Below, in pieces: positions 43,855 to 52,270 of a stretch of DNA of 64,000 nucleotides; the stretch's first letter is position 1; each line of letters opens with the position of its first letter. A program made the position numbers and the translations under genes. Under the pieces are notes generated by a model. The model had not been told where the DNA came from. It saw only the letters and a program-made list of their open reading frames with translations, and searched no databases. The stretch spans positions 62,001 to 126,000 of the forward strand of contig CADAOB010000001.1 in NCBI GenBank assembly GCA_902789445.1. The letters run 5' to 3'. This stretch comes from an uncultured Bacteroidia bacterium (GTDB lineage: Bacteria > Bacteroidota > Bacteroidia > Bacteroidales > UBA932).

Positions 43855-45150
43855 TTACTTCTCAAAACAAGCCTTGATGGTATAGGGGACACCGTTGAGG
43901 ACTTCGGTCCGGCCGGTGTAGGTATCGCCGTATTTGCTTTCCAGTGTATCCACCGTGGTGGCGCACTGGACCGAGATATAGAGGCGGCCCGCCTTGGGGC
44001 TGTCAACCGTCAGTTTCTTGTCGCTGCCCAGGACGACGTTTTTCCAGGCTGCATTGCTCTTGAAGGCCGGTTTGCCGGGTGCCGCGAACAGGTACAGGTC
44101 GAAATCCTTCCAGCCTTCCGGGGTCGAGAGCTCGACCGTCAGGCGTTTTGTTCCTTTGGGCACATCGATGTAGAAATGGTGGTATTGCAGGTCGCCGATG
44201 CGGGTGTACGCCGGCAGTTTGTCTGCCGTCGTGCGGTCCATGACCCGCGGCTCGCCGGCTTTGAGGGCGCCTTTGACGACGGTTTCGCCGTTGCCGTCGA
44301 TCGCGTAGCGGACCAGCGACGCCATCAGGTCGAGGATCTCGCCGTAGCCGCGGCTTTCCGGATGCGAACCAATGGCGATAACACGGCCGGAGGACGCATT
44401 CTGCTTGTAGGCCCAGGCCGCCGGTCTCCCGTGCACCGGGCGCTCGAGTTTCATCGTATCGGCGACGTAGCGGAGCAGGACTTCCGTCTCCGCATCGCCG
44501 GGCTCAAGCAGGGGCACGGCATAGCATCCGTTGTTGTGGTACACGCTGTCGATGAAGTGGTCGCCGCCGAAATCATTGTACCGGAGCAACGGCGAATCCT
44601 TGTCGAGGGTCATCCCGGTATAGGTGCCCGACATGCCGGTATCCACGCCGTAACCCGGCCAGATGTTGAGGTATTCGCGGGGCTGGGCCTCGATCGTATC
44701 CATGTAGCGTCCGCAGAGGAAGGCGCCGGCGCAGGAACCCAGATAGCTGCCGCCCGCGTTGATGTATTCCTTGATGCGAGCGCGGCCCTCGGGCGTGAGC
44801 GAGCGACCGTGCTGGGTGGCCAGGCCGCCGTTGGCGTAGAGCATCCGGAAGCGCGGCGCGCCGTCGGGGTAGAGGAGGACGCCGTTTTCGTCTTCCGGCG
44901 CGCCGTAGAACACGGCGTATTGCCGCAGCGTATCGACATTCGTCAGCTCCTTGGTAGCGGCCGAAATGAAGCGTTCGATCGACAGGTCCAGATAGCGGGC
45001 CACCGGCAGGTCGGACTTCGACGTGAGCCGGATGCCGCTGTCCATGAAGATGTCTTTGTAGTAGCCTTCGCTCCCGGTCTGTGCCTGGAGCGGCAGGATG
45101 GCTGTCGTCAGAAGAATGGTCAGAAGGAGAGGTGTGCGGAAACGTTTCAT
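43855..45150 (-). CDS. BPL_N/glutamine-amidotransferase-like exported protein
   Basis: Protein of 431 residues with a signal peptide (about 1-24, LPLQAQ). Residues 70-290 resemble the BPL_N domain, a class I glutamine-amidotransferase-like fold; the nucleophile elbow GSCAGA has Cys140. The C-terminal part (about 320-431) is a beta-sandwich like pre-peptidase C-terminal domains (DLQYHHFYIDVPKGTKRLTVEL). The substrate is not known. It directly precedes parE on the same strand with a 1-base gap. A -7 box TATCTTTG lies at 45173-45180 on the minus strand, 22 bases before the ATG. Confidence 0.78.
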   Translation of the reverse strand: MKRFRTPLLLTILLTTAILPLQAQTGSEGYYKDIFMDSGIRLTSKSDLPVARYLDLSIERFISAATKELTNVDTLRQYAVFYGAPEDENGVLLYPDGAPRFRMLYANGGLATQHGRSLTPEGRARIKEYINAGGSYLGSCAGAFLCGRYMDTIEAQPREYLNIWPGYGVDTGMSGTYTGMTLDKDSPLLRYNDFGGDHFIDSVYHNNGCYAVPLLEPGDAETEVLLRYVADTMKLERPVHGRPAAWAYKQNASSGRVIAIGSHPESRGYGEILDLMASLVRYAIDGNGETVVKGALKAGEPRVMDRTTADKLPAYTRIGDLQYHHFYIDVPKGTKRLTVELSTPEGWKDFDLYLFAAPGKPAFKSNAAWKNVVLGSDKKLTVDSPKAGRLYISVQCATTVDTLESKYGDTYTGRTEVLNGVPYTIKACFEK

Positions 45151-45193
45151 GGCAGAATACTGGTCTATCCAGCAAAGATAAAGATTTCCCCCG

Positions 45194-45231
45194 AAACTTC
45201 GGATGAAAGATTAAGCGATTTCCAACTTTTC
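45194..45231. repeat. 38-bp direct repeat, left of the higBA module
   Basis: The segment starts AAACTTCGGATGAAAGATTA and ends CCAACTTTTC. It recurs in the same orientation at 45935-45973 with one substitution and one extra T. The two copies enclose exactly the toxin-antitoxin genes. Confidence 0.85.
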
Positions 45232-45234
45232 AGA

Positions 45235-45579
45235 TTATAACGCTGCAGCAATCTGTCGAATATGCTGCAACTTCTCCACAAAAGAAGGATTGCGACGCGC
45301 TTTCAGCATGTCATATTCATTCTGCATAGCCAGGAGGGGAGCAGCATCCACGCCCAAAGCAGCTTCCATGATCAATGCGAGTTCGGTGTTCAAGGCCCGT
45401 TTACCATTGAGGACTTCATTCAGAACAGAATAGGAGATGCCAACCTCCCGGGCCAGGCCACGTTGTGAGATACCGCGGTACTCCAGCTCATCTTTTAGAA
45501 CTTCACCGGGGTGCGTTGGTTTGAAAGGCTCCAGGTTATTGGCAATCATGTGCGGATTCATGCCTTTATACGATGTCAT
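45235..45579 (-). CDS. higA: HigA-family antitoxin
   Basis: XRE-type helix-turn-helix protein of 114 residues. LEPFKPTHPGEVLKDELEYRGISQ is the hallmark N terminus of HigA antitoxins, followed by the helix-turn-helix REVGISYSVLNEVLNGKRAL. It would neutralise the HigB toxin and repress the promoter upstream of both genes. As in other higBA loci, the antitoxin is the second gene (9 bases after the toxin stop). The upstream palindrome at 45868-45885 is a plausible operator. Confidence 0.88.
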   Translation of the reverse strand: MTSYKGMNPHMIANNLEPFKPTHPGEVLKDELEYRGISQRGLAREVGISYSVLNEVLNGKRALNTELALIMEAALGVDAAPLLAMQNEYDMLKARRNPSFVEKLQHIRQIAAAL

Positions 45580-45588
45580 GGCTATACG

Positions 45589-45837
45589 CTATTCAAATTC
45601 GATCCGGTACTTTCTGTCAACCCTAACCGATGATAGTCCCTCTTTGTCACCGCGCAACTTCTCATAATGAAGCGAACCGTATTTGGCAAGCCCCTGGACA
45701 TTATCTACTTGTTTCATCAGGTTAATTACCTTCAGATACTTTGAAACGACTTTTGGTTGATACCAATGCTTCGGGTCGCTGGCTTTGCCCGCTACGTACA
45801 ACTCTTGCAAATACTCTTTTTCAAAGATGACGATCAT
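45589..45837 (-). CDS. higB: HigB-like RelE-superfamily toxin
   Basis: Protein of 82 residues in the RelE/ParE-like mRNA interferase group. The C-terminal part, LHYEKLRGDKEGLSSVRVDRKYRIEFE, has the basic residues of RelE-type active sites. I start at the ATG at 45837, 8 bases after the -7 box; the longer frame would begin upstream of the promoter. HigB toxins cleave mRNA on the ribosome. First gene of the pair. Confidence 0.82.
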   Translation of the reverse strand: MIVIFEKEYLQELYVAGKASDPKHWYQPKVVSKYLKVINLMKQVDNVQGLAKYGSLHYEKLRGDKEGLSSVRVDRKYRIEFE

Positions 45838-45844
45838 CTGTTTG

Positions 45845-45885
45845 CAAAGATAAGGCTTTTTAGAATTGTTCGCAAATTTGAGAAC
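45845..45885 (-). promoter_or_regulatory. higBA promoter and overlapping operator-like palindrome
   Basis: On the minus strand, TTTG (plus 45873-45876), a 20-base gap and TATCTTTG (plus 45845-45852) match the Bacteroidota promoter. The 18-mer GTTCGCAAATTTGAGAAC at 45868-45885 is palindromic at 16 of 18 positions and covers the -33 box, so HigA binding there would block transcription. Confidence 0.75.
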
Positions 45886-45934
45886 ATTATTTGCTCTTAT
45901 CCACAACAAAGTTAGCGCACCCGACCTGCAAGAA

Positions 45935-45973
45935 AAACTTCGGATGAAAGATTAACCGATTTCCAACTTTTTC
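45935..45973. repeat. 38/39-bp direct repeat, right of the higBA module
   Basis: Second copy of the repeat at 45194; it differs by one base change and one added T. Confidence 0.85.
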
Positions 45974-45996
45974 TAGAAATGCGAAAATGAGGGACA

Positions 45997-46064
45997 CCCT
46001 CGCCGGCAGCCTCTCCGGCGTCGAAGGCGCCATCCGCCGCCGGCTCGAACCTGGTGCCGTCTGA
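45997..46064 (+). pseudogene. 3' remnant of the tyrosine recombinase gene
   Basis: Encodes only the last ~22 residues (SGVEGAIRRRLEPGAV and stop) of the intact recombinase at 52271-53212. Alignment is gap-free: base 45997 corresponds to 53145 and the stop at 46062 to 53210. No catalytic part is present. Confidence 0.85.
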
Positions 46065-46081
46065 ATCAGCCGCCCGTCCTT

Positions 46082-46193
46082 GCGCTGCAACGTACACAAT
46101 TGATACTCAGTCGTTTATAAAAAGTGACCCCCTCGGTTTGAGAGGGGGTCAACTTGTGTAAGCTATTGATAATCAGGTGCGTCCGTTGCAGCG
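46082..46193. repeat. 112-bp inverted-repeat element, copy B
   Basis: Ends GCGCTGCAACG and CGTTGCAGCG; central hairpin TGACCCCCTC / GAGGGGGTCA. Nearly identical to copy D at 53230 because both belong to the duplicated block. Confidence 0.85.
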
Positions 46194-46224
46194 AGAGCAA
46201 GAGGGGAAGGAAGCGACGAAGGGC

Positions 46225-46497
46225 CGGGCGGCCACGGTATGGCCTTCGTCGGTGAAACGGAGGATCTTGTGGGTATAGTGTTCTTTCTTGAAGCGACCCG
46301 CCACGCGGTCCGAGCCGAAGAAACCGATGTTGAAGAGCTTGATCTGCCGGTAAGGGACCAGCCGGTCGGCCGTGCCGTGCAGGAAGAAGGTCGGGGCGGG
46401 TGTGTCGTACTTGTAGCTGAGGCCGCGTCGGGAGAAGATGGCTCCCGAGAATGCGATGACGCCGGCGTAGCGGAAGCCGTCGGGCAGGTATTGCTGC
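46225..46497 (-). pseudogene. Internal fragment of the esterase gene
   Basis: Corresponds to about residues 217-306 of the esterase at 53467-54534, including LHGTADRLVPYRQIK and TDEGHTVAAR. It lacks the signal peptide, the nucleophile region and the C terminus, and is bounded by repeat elements on both sides. It remains in frame, which agrees with recent origin, but no start is available. Confidence 0.85.
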
Positions 46498-46602
46498 AAC
46501 GGACGCAGTTGATTTACAGCGAGTTGCTGATATTGACCCCTCTCAAAACCGGAGGGGTCAGGTTGCGTAAGTTGCTGACACTCAGGTGTGTCCGTTGCAG
46601 CG
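46492..46602. repeat. 112-bp inverted-repeat element, copy C
   Basis: Ends TGCTGCAACGGACGCAG and TGTGTCCGTTGCAGCG; central hairpin TTGACCCCTC / GAGGGGTCAG. It differs from B and D in the sequence between arms and hairpin, so it is an independent member of the family and not part of the duplicated block. Confidence 0.8.
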
Positions 46603-46639
46603 CGGGAGAGGCGGCGAGAGGCCCTGACGAAAAGGCCCT

Positions 46640-46985
46640 GACGAAAAGGTCCGAACGAAAATGCCCAGCCGGAAAAAGCCCTGATCATCTCGCTTATGCA
46701 GTCGGAATCTGCTTGAATGTCTTTGAGGCCTGTGACGAAGAATCCACACCTAAGACGGGAAACACTACCCAAAAGACTACCCAAAAGCCCATCGGCGAGA
46801 CTGCCCAAAGGATTCTAGACTTACTGACCGAGGATCCATACTTGACCCGTCAGGCTCTGGCTCCGATTCTTGATCTGACTCCCGATGGCGTGAAATACCA
46901 TCTGAACAAACTCCAAAGAGACGGATACCTTGAGCGCAAAGAAGGACGTAAAACCGGCCGATGGAAAGTCCTGATCAAGAAATAG
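46640..46985 (+). pseudogene. C-terminal remnant of an AlbA_2/ATP-binding regulator (winged helix)
   Basis: The last ~80 codons encode TTQKTTQKP, then ILDLLTEDPYLTRQALAPIL and a winged-helix segment ending RWKVLIKK. This tail is typical of large Bacteroidota ATP-binding (AlbA_2/RecG-like) regulators. The rest of the gene is absent, there is no ATG in frame, and the 5' side runs into a short tandem repeat (GCCCTGACGAAAAG, twice) and 112-bp element copy C. Identification is by resemblance only. Confidence 0.55.
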
Positions 46986-47253
46986 TGTACTATGGGTTTA
47001 CGTAGCATACGTACCTCTTCAGTAGCATATTCATTATGATCAGTGGGGTTCAGCAAGAAGGTACGATGGATTTGGTATTGAACGCAATTGAAAATCCCGA
47101 TTTATAGCGATTTTTGGGGAACACAATCCTGAAATATCAAACTATTTTTGGAATATCCGGATGCGGATTTCACGGTCATCCACCGTGACAACATCGAAGA
47201 CCTGCTGCTCTTCCGGGAATAAGCTCCGTCCTCCGCTATTGACGGATGGATGT
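46986..47253. other. Intergenic sequence with a possible gene remnant
   Basis: No intact gene. At about 47137-47221 on the plus strand some 27 codons between two stops read LFLEYPDADFTVIHRDNIED and end LLLFRE; this looks like a C-terminal scrap of a lost gene but is too short to assign. The remainder is AT-richer than the flanking genes, consistent with decayed foreign DNA. Confidence 0.4.
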
Positions 47254-47283
47254 AAAAAGAGGGCGGCCAAGATGGCCGCCCTC
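47254..47283 (-). terminator. Terminator of the minus-strand SusC/SusD operon
   Basis: GAGGGCGGCCA (47259-47269) pairs with TGGCCGCCCTC (47273-47283) around a 3-base loop; on the minus strand it is followed by TTTTT. It lies 5 bases past the SusD stop. Confidence 0.85.
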
Positions 47284-47288
47284 GCTGG

Positions 47289-48884
47289 CTAATCGTTATT
47301 GCTTGTTGTAGTGATTCCTTTGTTGTAGTCGGTCTCGTTCCGTGGAATGGTGAAGGTCCAGTTGTTCTTCTCGTTCGGCCCGAAGGTGACGGCATAGTTG
47401 CTCATCCAGTTGCCGCCATTCTTATAGGCTTTTCGGTCGATGTTGTCACCCCAGCGTTTGAGGTCGAACCAGTTGAAGCCTTCGCCCCAAAGTTCGATCC
47501 CACGATAAAGCTTGATTTCTTCCATGAGATCGTCACCCGACTTGTCGCAGGTGTATGCGGGATCACGCCCGGAAGTCGCGTTGAGTTCCACGAGGAGTTC
47601 GCGGGCTGCAGACTCGTTGTGGAGCTGGTACTGCGCTTCTGCCTCGATGAGCAGCATCTCCGAAGCGCGGATCAGGCAAAGCTGGCCAATACCCGGTTGA
47701 TCTTCGTTGTGGATCTTGAAGTTCATGTAGGCAAAGATGCAATGGGTTTCGAGGAGACTCATACGTCCTTCCTCTGTAGCGTATTTCTGTCCATACGCCC
47801 ACAACTTGTTCGTTGAATTCTGCTTGCTGGCTTTATTGGTATTGGTGTTATAGGTCCCCTTGTAATCGGTGGGATCCAACCAGAAAGTACGACGGATATC
47901 GGTCGCAGGAATCTGATCAAACAGATGTTTGCTGATCAGGATCGGATAGTTGCGCGTCGTACTGGTCTGAGCGTTGTATGCTGCATAGCAGAAATAATCA
48001 TAATAGTAGAGGGTCTGGTCTTGCGCGCCATAGATATACCATATCCACTCTCTGTTAGGCGTGCAGAACCCCGACTTCTGCTCGGAAACGCTCATCAACG
48101 GATAGCCCTTTCTGGCTAACTGGGCATACTTGAGGGCATTGCTCCAGTCCTCGCGGGTGAGCGCTACGCGGGCATAGATGGCATAGGCCACATCGAGATC
48201 CATCGTGTAATTCGCTTTGCGGGTGTTGGCCTTGCCGGATGTGCCGAATAGGCTGATAGCCTCATCGAGGTCGGCATAAATCTGTTTGTACACTTCACCG
48301 GTTGTGGCGCGGTCGAAGTTGTCGGGTTCTTCGCCGGTAAGACGCAGTACGCAGGAAAGTTTGTCCTGACCGTCAGACCAGCGGCGTCCATAAATCTGTG
48401 CAAGATAGAAATATGCATACGCCCGATACGTGAGGGTCTGGGCTTTCAGATATGCTTTTTCATTATCGGGACCTTCCGCAGCCGCTACTTTCTGGAGAAT
48501 CCGGTTCGCGTTGCCAATCAGCATATAGTAATAATACCAGGCATAACTGTCCAGGCTGGCGGTGTTGGAGGTGAACTGATCGCCGATTGCCGCAGCACGG
48601 AAAGTCGTGGAATTGCCTTTCATCAGATTGTTGCCCAGATACTCGCCGTAATAGAGACGGACGGTACCTTCGCCATTGTAACCCTGGCCATAAGCGCCAT
48701 ACTGCTGGTGCATCAAGTAACCCAGACCATTTACGGCTGATTTGATGCTTGCCGTAGATTCGAAAAACGCCTCCTCTTTTGCACTACCGGTAGGATTCGT
48801 GTCCAGGTAATCTTTCGCACAGCCGAAAGACACGAGTACTGCAAGTGCGAGCGCTATGATGGAAATCTTTTTCATGTTCTTCAT
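47289..48884 (-). CDS. SusD-like lipoprotein, pair 2
   Basis: SusD/RagB-family surface lipoprotein of 531 residues, with lipobox VSFGC (Cys22) followed by the usual KDYLDTNPTG. Its length equals that of the SusD at 62162, and long stretches agree (AVNGL, LMxxQYGAYGQGYNGEGTVRLY, YMNFKI, GVELWGEGFNWFDLKRWGD or close variants). It would be the ligand-binding lid of the SusC encoded 13 bases upstream. The ligand is unknown; no degradative enzyme is adjacent. The AT content of parts of this gene is slightly higher than in the paralogous pair. Confidence 0.92.
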   Translation of the reverse strand: MKNMKKISIIALALAVLVSFGCAKDYLDTNPTGSAKEEAFFESTASIKSAVNGLGYLMHQQYGAYGQGYNGEGTVRLYYGEYLGNNLMKGNSTTFRAAAIGDQFTSNTASLDSYAWYYYYMLIGNANRILQKVAAAEGPDNEKAYLKAQTLTYRAYAYFYLAQIYGRRWSDGQDKLSCVLRLTGEEPDNFDRATTGEVYKQIYADLDEAISLFGTSGKANTRKANYTMDLDVAYAIYARVALTREDWSNALKYAQLARKGYPLMSVSEQKSGFCTPNREWIWYIYGAQDQTLYYYDYFCYAAYNAQTSTTRNYPILISKHLFDQIPATDIRRTFWLDPTDYKGTYNTNTNKASKQNSTNKLWAYGQKYATEEGRMSLLETHCIFAYMNFKIHNEDQPGIGQLCLIRASEMLLIEAEAQYQLHNESAARELLVELNATSGRDPAYTCDKSGDDLMEEIKLYRGIELWGEGFNWFDLKRWGDNIDRKAYKNGGNWMSNYAVTFGPNEKNNWTFTIPRNETDYNKGITTTSNND

Positions 48885-48897
48885 ATTTTAGCTTTCA

Positions 48898-51800
48898 TTA
48901 GAAATTGACTTTCACGCCGACCGTACCGACGCGCGGGGTGTTGACGTAGGAGCCGTAGATCAGACCGCTCCAGGCCTGCTGCGGGTTCATACCCTTCTTG
49001 GCCGTGAAGGTCCAGAGGTTGTCGACGGAGGCGCTGAGGGTGACGCCGCTCAAGCCGATGCTGTTGACCCATTTTTTCGGGAAAGAGTAAGCCAGGTTGA
49101 CATTCTTCACGATCAGGTAATTGCCGCTGATCAGGAATCGAGTAGAGGTAGCGTTGGAATAGCTGCTCCAATAACCATCGATGCGCGGGGTAGCCGTCAT
49201 GCTGATGCGGTCGGCCGAGGTCTCGGTCATGCCGCTCGGGGCTTCGCTCCAGGAATTGAGCACGTCCACGTGATAGGAGTGGGGGCTGGAGCCGACAGAC
49301 ATCAGGTCCTGATAAGCATAGTCGAGGCACTTGCTGCCGAGTGCGTAGGTGAACAGGGCCGAGAGGCTGAAGTTCTTCCAGCGGATGCCGGTGTTGAAGC
49401 TCCCGTAAACCTTCGGGAGGGAACTGCCCGCCCAGTCACGCTTTGCATAGGTGGTATTGAGAACATACTCTTTCCCGTTGATGACCGTGCGATACGCCGC
49501 GGGTACCAGCGCCTTCTCGTAATCGTGAACCAACTGCTGCTTCTTTTCGTCCCAGCGGTCGCCAATCTTGTTTTCATCGAGGATATAATACTTGGTATCG
49601 TCGATTTCATAGAGGGCGAGACCGGTCATCTGGTCGACACCGGCATACTGGTAGAGATGCCAGTCGTAGATGCCGTGGCCTTCGGCCCAGAGTTTGGTGC
49701 CGTTGCGCATGGCGTTCTGCAGGCCGTCGTAGTTGGTGATGTCAGTAGGGGGGAGTTTGAGGATGGTATTCTTCATCCAGGTGGCGTTCACGCCGAAGTT
49801 CCAGTCGAAGTCGCGTTTCTTGATGATGTCATAGTCGAAGCTTACCTCGACGCCATGGTTGGAGACGGAGCCGATGTTCTTCGTGGTGGCGGTCGTCACG
49901 TCGCTGGCGGAAATGCCACCGACTGACGTCGGGTGCTCCACGTCGAAGAGCAGGTCGTTGGTCACTTTGTTGAAGTATTCGACGGTGAAGTTCATTCGGT
50001 CGAAGAGACGGCCTTCGAGAGCGGCGCTGAACGAGTTCTCACTCTCCCACACCAGATCGAGGGCTTCGTTCTGCGTCTTGTAGGTAGCCGGGAGGTCTTT
50101 GCCGTAAACCGGACCAAGGGTATAAAGGCTCATATAACCATAGTACCCGACGCTGCGGTCGTTACCGACCTGGCCGTAGGAAGCGCGGAGACGGAGGTTG
50201 TCGATCCAGCCCGCGTTCTTCATGAATTCCTCGCGGCTGATGGCCCAGGTGGCGCCCACGCTCCAGAAGTTACCCCAGCGATTTTCCTTGTAGAAACGGG
50301 AGGAGCCATCGCGACGGAAGCTGCCTTCAATGAAGTACTTGCTCATGTAATCGTATTTTACGCGGGAGAGGAAGCTTTCCAGGCGGTAACCGCTTTTATA
50401 ACCGTTCATGTCTGACATTACGACAAAATTATCCAGCTCACGATTGGCCTTCATCGTCTCTTTCGTCTTGTAGTTGTACTGATATTCGTAGTTATAGTAG
50501 TAGTTCTCGTGGCCTACGAGGGCTTCCAGGGTATGGTCGCCGAAGCTGTGGTGCCAGTTGAGCAGTTGCTGGAAGGTGTAGTTCGTGTAGAGGTAGTTGG
50601 TGCGGCTGGTACGGCCTTCGCTTCCTTTCCCGTCGCCGATAGTGGCGTTGTCGTAGGTGCGTGTCATATCGGTACGCAGACCGAGATCGCCCTTGATGGA
50701 CAGGGTGAAGTCCTTCAGGAAGGTGATGTCGGCGAAGGCCTGGGCGCTCGTGGTCACGCGCTGGTTGAAGCGGGTGTTAAGTTCTGCCTCCCAGAGGGCG
50801 TGGCGGGCGTTGTACTGCGGACGGCTATAGAGTTCACCGTCATCGTATTGTTTGTTTCCATACTCATCGAGCATGTAGCTGCCGTCCGCGTTGTGCAGGT
50901 GGACCGGATAGATCGGAGCCATCACGTGCGCCTGATACAGCGGGTTGGCATAGGATGTAGAGCCCGTGATACGGTAGTTCTGGGTCTGCCAGCTTGCACC
51001 GATGTTCGCACCGGCCTTGAGCCACTTCACGGGCGTGACGCTGATGTTGGCCCGTCCCGTCCAGCGGGTGAAGTCGGAATTCACCGTCTGGCCCTGTTCA
51101 TCGAGGTAGCCGAGGGAGAAGTAATAATTACTCTTCTCCGAGGCGCCGGAACCGCTCACATTGTAGTCCTGGCGGTAACCGTTGCGCATCGTGTAGTCCC
51201 ACCAGTTGAGGTCGTCGTAGCCTTTGAGGATGTTGGCGCTGTAGTTGAACTTACCGTCGGAATCAAACAGATTTCCAGCATCAACGTCGAAAATGTTATA
51301 CTCGCCAATGTAGTTCAGGAAATTCTCCCTCACATCAGCGATAGCTTCGGCTCTGTCCATTTTCGAACTTGAAATCATATTGTTCATATAGCCTGTAAAG
51401 AAGACCTGCATAAAGTCCTTGGTATTGACCTTGTCATATTCGGGAATAGCCCGGTTGTAAACACCTTGGTTTATGTTGACGGAAAGGCCCACGCGGTCGC
51501 TCTTGCCACGTTTGGTGGTAATCAGGATCACGCCGTTTGAAGCGCGGTTGCCGTAGAGGGCGGCAGAAGTGGCATCCTTCAGCACGGTCAGGCTCTCAAT
51601 GTCGTTCGGGTTCAAGTCGGCGATGTTTCCGCCATACGGAACCCCGTCGATAACATAGAGCGGGGAGTTTTCACCTGTCACCGATCCAACGCCGCGGATA
51701 CGGATGGCGGCGGCATCACCGGGGTCGCCGCCGGGAAGCGTCAATACGCCCGTGGACATACCTTCCAGTACGTTGGTTACGCTCGTGACCGGGCGTTTGT

Positions 51801-52194
51801 CAATTGCGTCGGACTTGACGGTGGAGATGGCGCCCGTCACGGACTCGCGCTTGGCCGTACCGTAAGCCACGACCACGGTTTCCTCGATGCTCTCGGTATC
51901 GGGAGCGAGCATCACGTTTACTACGGCTCGCCCATCCACGGCGACCTCCTGGTTGAGGTAGCCGATGGAGCTGACGATCAGGATAGCATTATTGGGCACG
52001 GAAATCGAGTAGTTTCCGTCAGCATCGGTAGCAGTACCATTCATGGTGCCTTTTACCTGAATAGACGCGAAAGGTATTCCTTCGCCGGTAGAGGCGTCGC
52101 TTACCATGCCGCTTACATTAATGTTTTGAGCATAAGCGAAAAAACTCGCCGCCAAAAACACAATGCAGGTGAAACATAGTTTCAATTTTCTCAT
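48898..52194 (-). CDS. SusC-like TonB-dependent receptor, pair 2
   Basis: TonB-dependent transporter of 1098 residues with signal peptide (ending FAYAQ), carboxypeptidase-regulatory-like domain (GMVSDASTGEGIPFASIQVKG), TonB motif and plug (ETVVVAYGTAKRESVTGA, ASNGVILITTKRGKS), and a barrel ending VGTVGVKVNF. Visually about 80-85% identical to the SusC at 58855, far more than to the SusC at 8800. The ATG at 52194 is chosen because it opens the signal peptide (MRKLKLCF); nine extra upstream codons cross the inverted motif and are unlikely. No TAnnTTTG promoter was found upstream, unlike the paralogue. Confidence 0.93.
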   Translation of the reverse strand: MRKLKLCFTCIVFLAASFFAYAQNINVSGMVSDASTGEGIPFASIQVKGTMNGTATDADGNYSISVPNNAILIVSSIGYLNQEVAVDGRAVVNVMLAPDTESIEETVVVAYGTAKRESVTGAISTVKSDAIDKRPVTSVTNVLEGMSTGVLTLPGGDPGDAAAIRIRGVGSVTGENSPLYVIDGVPYGGNIADLNPNDIESLTVLKDATSAALYGNRASNGVILITTKRGKSDRVGLSVNINQGVYNRAIPEYDKVNTKDFMQVFFTGYMNNMISSSKMDRAEAIADVRENFLNYIGEYNIFDVDAGNLFDSDGKFNYSANILKGYDDLNWWDYTMRNGYRQDYNVSGSGASEKSNYYFSLGYLDEQGQTVNSDFTRWTGRANISVTPVKWLKAGANIGASWQTQNYRITGSTSYANPLYQAHVMAPIYPVHLHNADGSYMLDEYGNKQYDDGELYSRPQYNARHALWEAELNTRFNQRVTTSAQAFADITFLKDFTLSIKGDLGLRTDMTRTYDNATIGDGKGSEGRTSRTNYLYTNYTFQQLLNWHHSFGDHTLEALVGHENYYYNYEYQYNYKTKETMKANRELDNFVVMSDMNGYKSGYRLESFLSRVKYDYMSKYFIEGSFRRDGSSRFYKENRWGNFWSVGATWAISREEFMKNAGWIDNLRLRASYGQVGNDRSVGYYGYMSLYTLGPVYGKDLPATYKTQNEALDLVWESENSFSAALEGRLFDRMNFTVEYFNKVTNDLLFDVEHPTSVGGISASDVTTATTKNIGSVSNHGVEVSFDYDIIKKRDFDWNFGVNATWMKNTILKLPPTDITNYDGLQNAMRNGTKLWAEGHGIYDWHLYQYAGVDQMTGLALYEIDDTKYYILDENKIGDRWDEKKQQLVHDYEKALVPAAYRTVINGKEYVLNTTYAKRDWAGSSLPKVYGSFNTGIRWKNFSLSALFTYALGSKCLDYAYQDLMSVGSSPHSYHVDVLNSWSEAPSGMTETSADRISMTATPRIDGYWSSYSNATSTRFLISGNYLIVKNVNLAYSFPKKWVNSIGLSGVTLSASVDNLWTFTAKKGMNPQQAWSGLIYGSYVNTPRVGTVGVKVNF

Positions 52195-52203
52195 AGAATT
52201 TTG

Positions 52204-52260
52204 TTTTAGATTAAAAATCAATCGTTCAATCGCTTATTTTGTGTTGATATTTAACTAAAA
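52204..52260. promoter_or_regulatory. Inverted repeat between SusC (pair 2) and the recombinase: possible recombination site
   Basis: TTTTAGATTAAAAATCAA (52204-52221) faces TTGATATTTAACTAAAA (52244-52260); the arms agree except for one mismatch and one indel, with a 22-base spacer. The left arm contains the 14-mer that recurs in opposite orientation before the SusC of pair 3. The position, between the starts of the recombinase and SusC genes, suits either a recombinase binding site or a shared operator. Confidence 0.5.
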
Positions 52261-52270
52261 CGAAATTGTT

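Larger units (their letters stand above)
45997..46497 (+). repeat. Partial direct duplication of the 53145-53886 region
   Basis: Contains in the same order the recombinase tail, the 112-bp element and an esterase fragment. About 243 bases present at 53373-53615 (GC-rich tandem repeat and esterase 3' end) are missing, with a junction in the shared string GGGCGGCC. Over the last ~270 bases I count about eight differences, roughly 97% identity. It ends at TATTGCTG, where 112-bp element copy C starts. Confidence 0.85.

Noticed and set aside
46239..46985. A 248-codon plus-strand frame spanning the duplicated esterase fragment and the winged-helix tail
   Set aside because: Its first two thirds are the antisense of an esterase fragment and a 112-bp element; only the last ~80 codons look like protein, so I call a remnant and not a gene.
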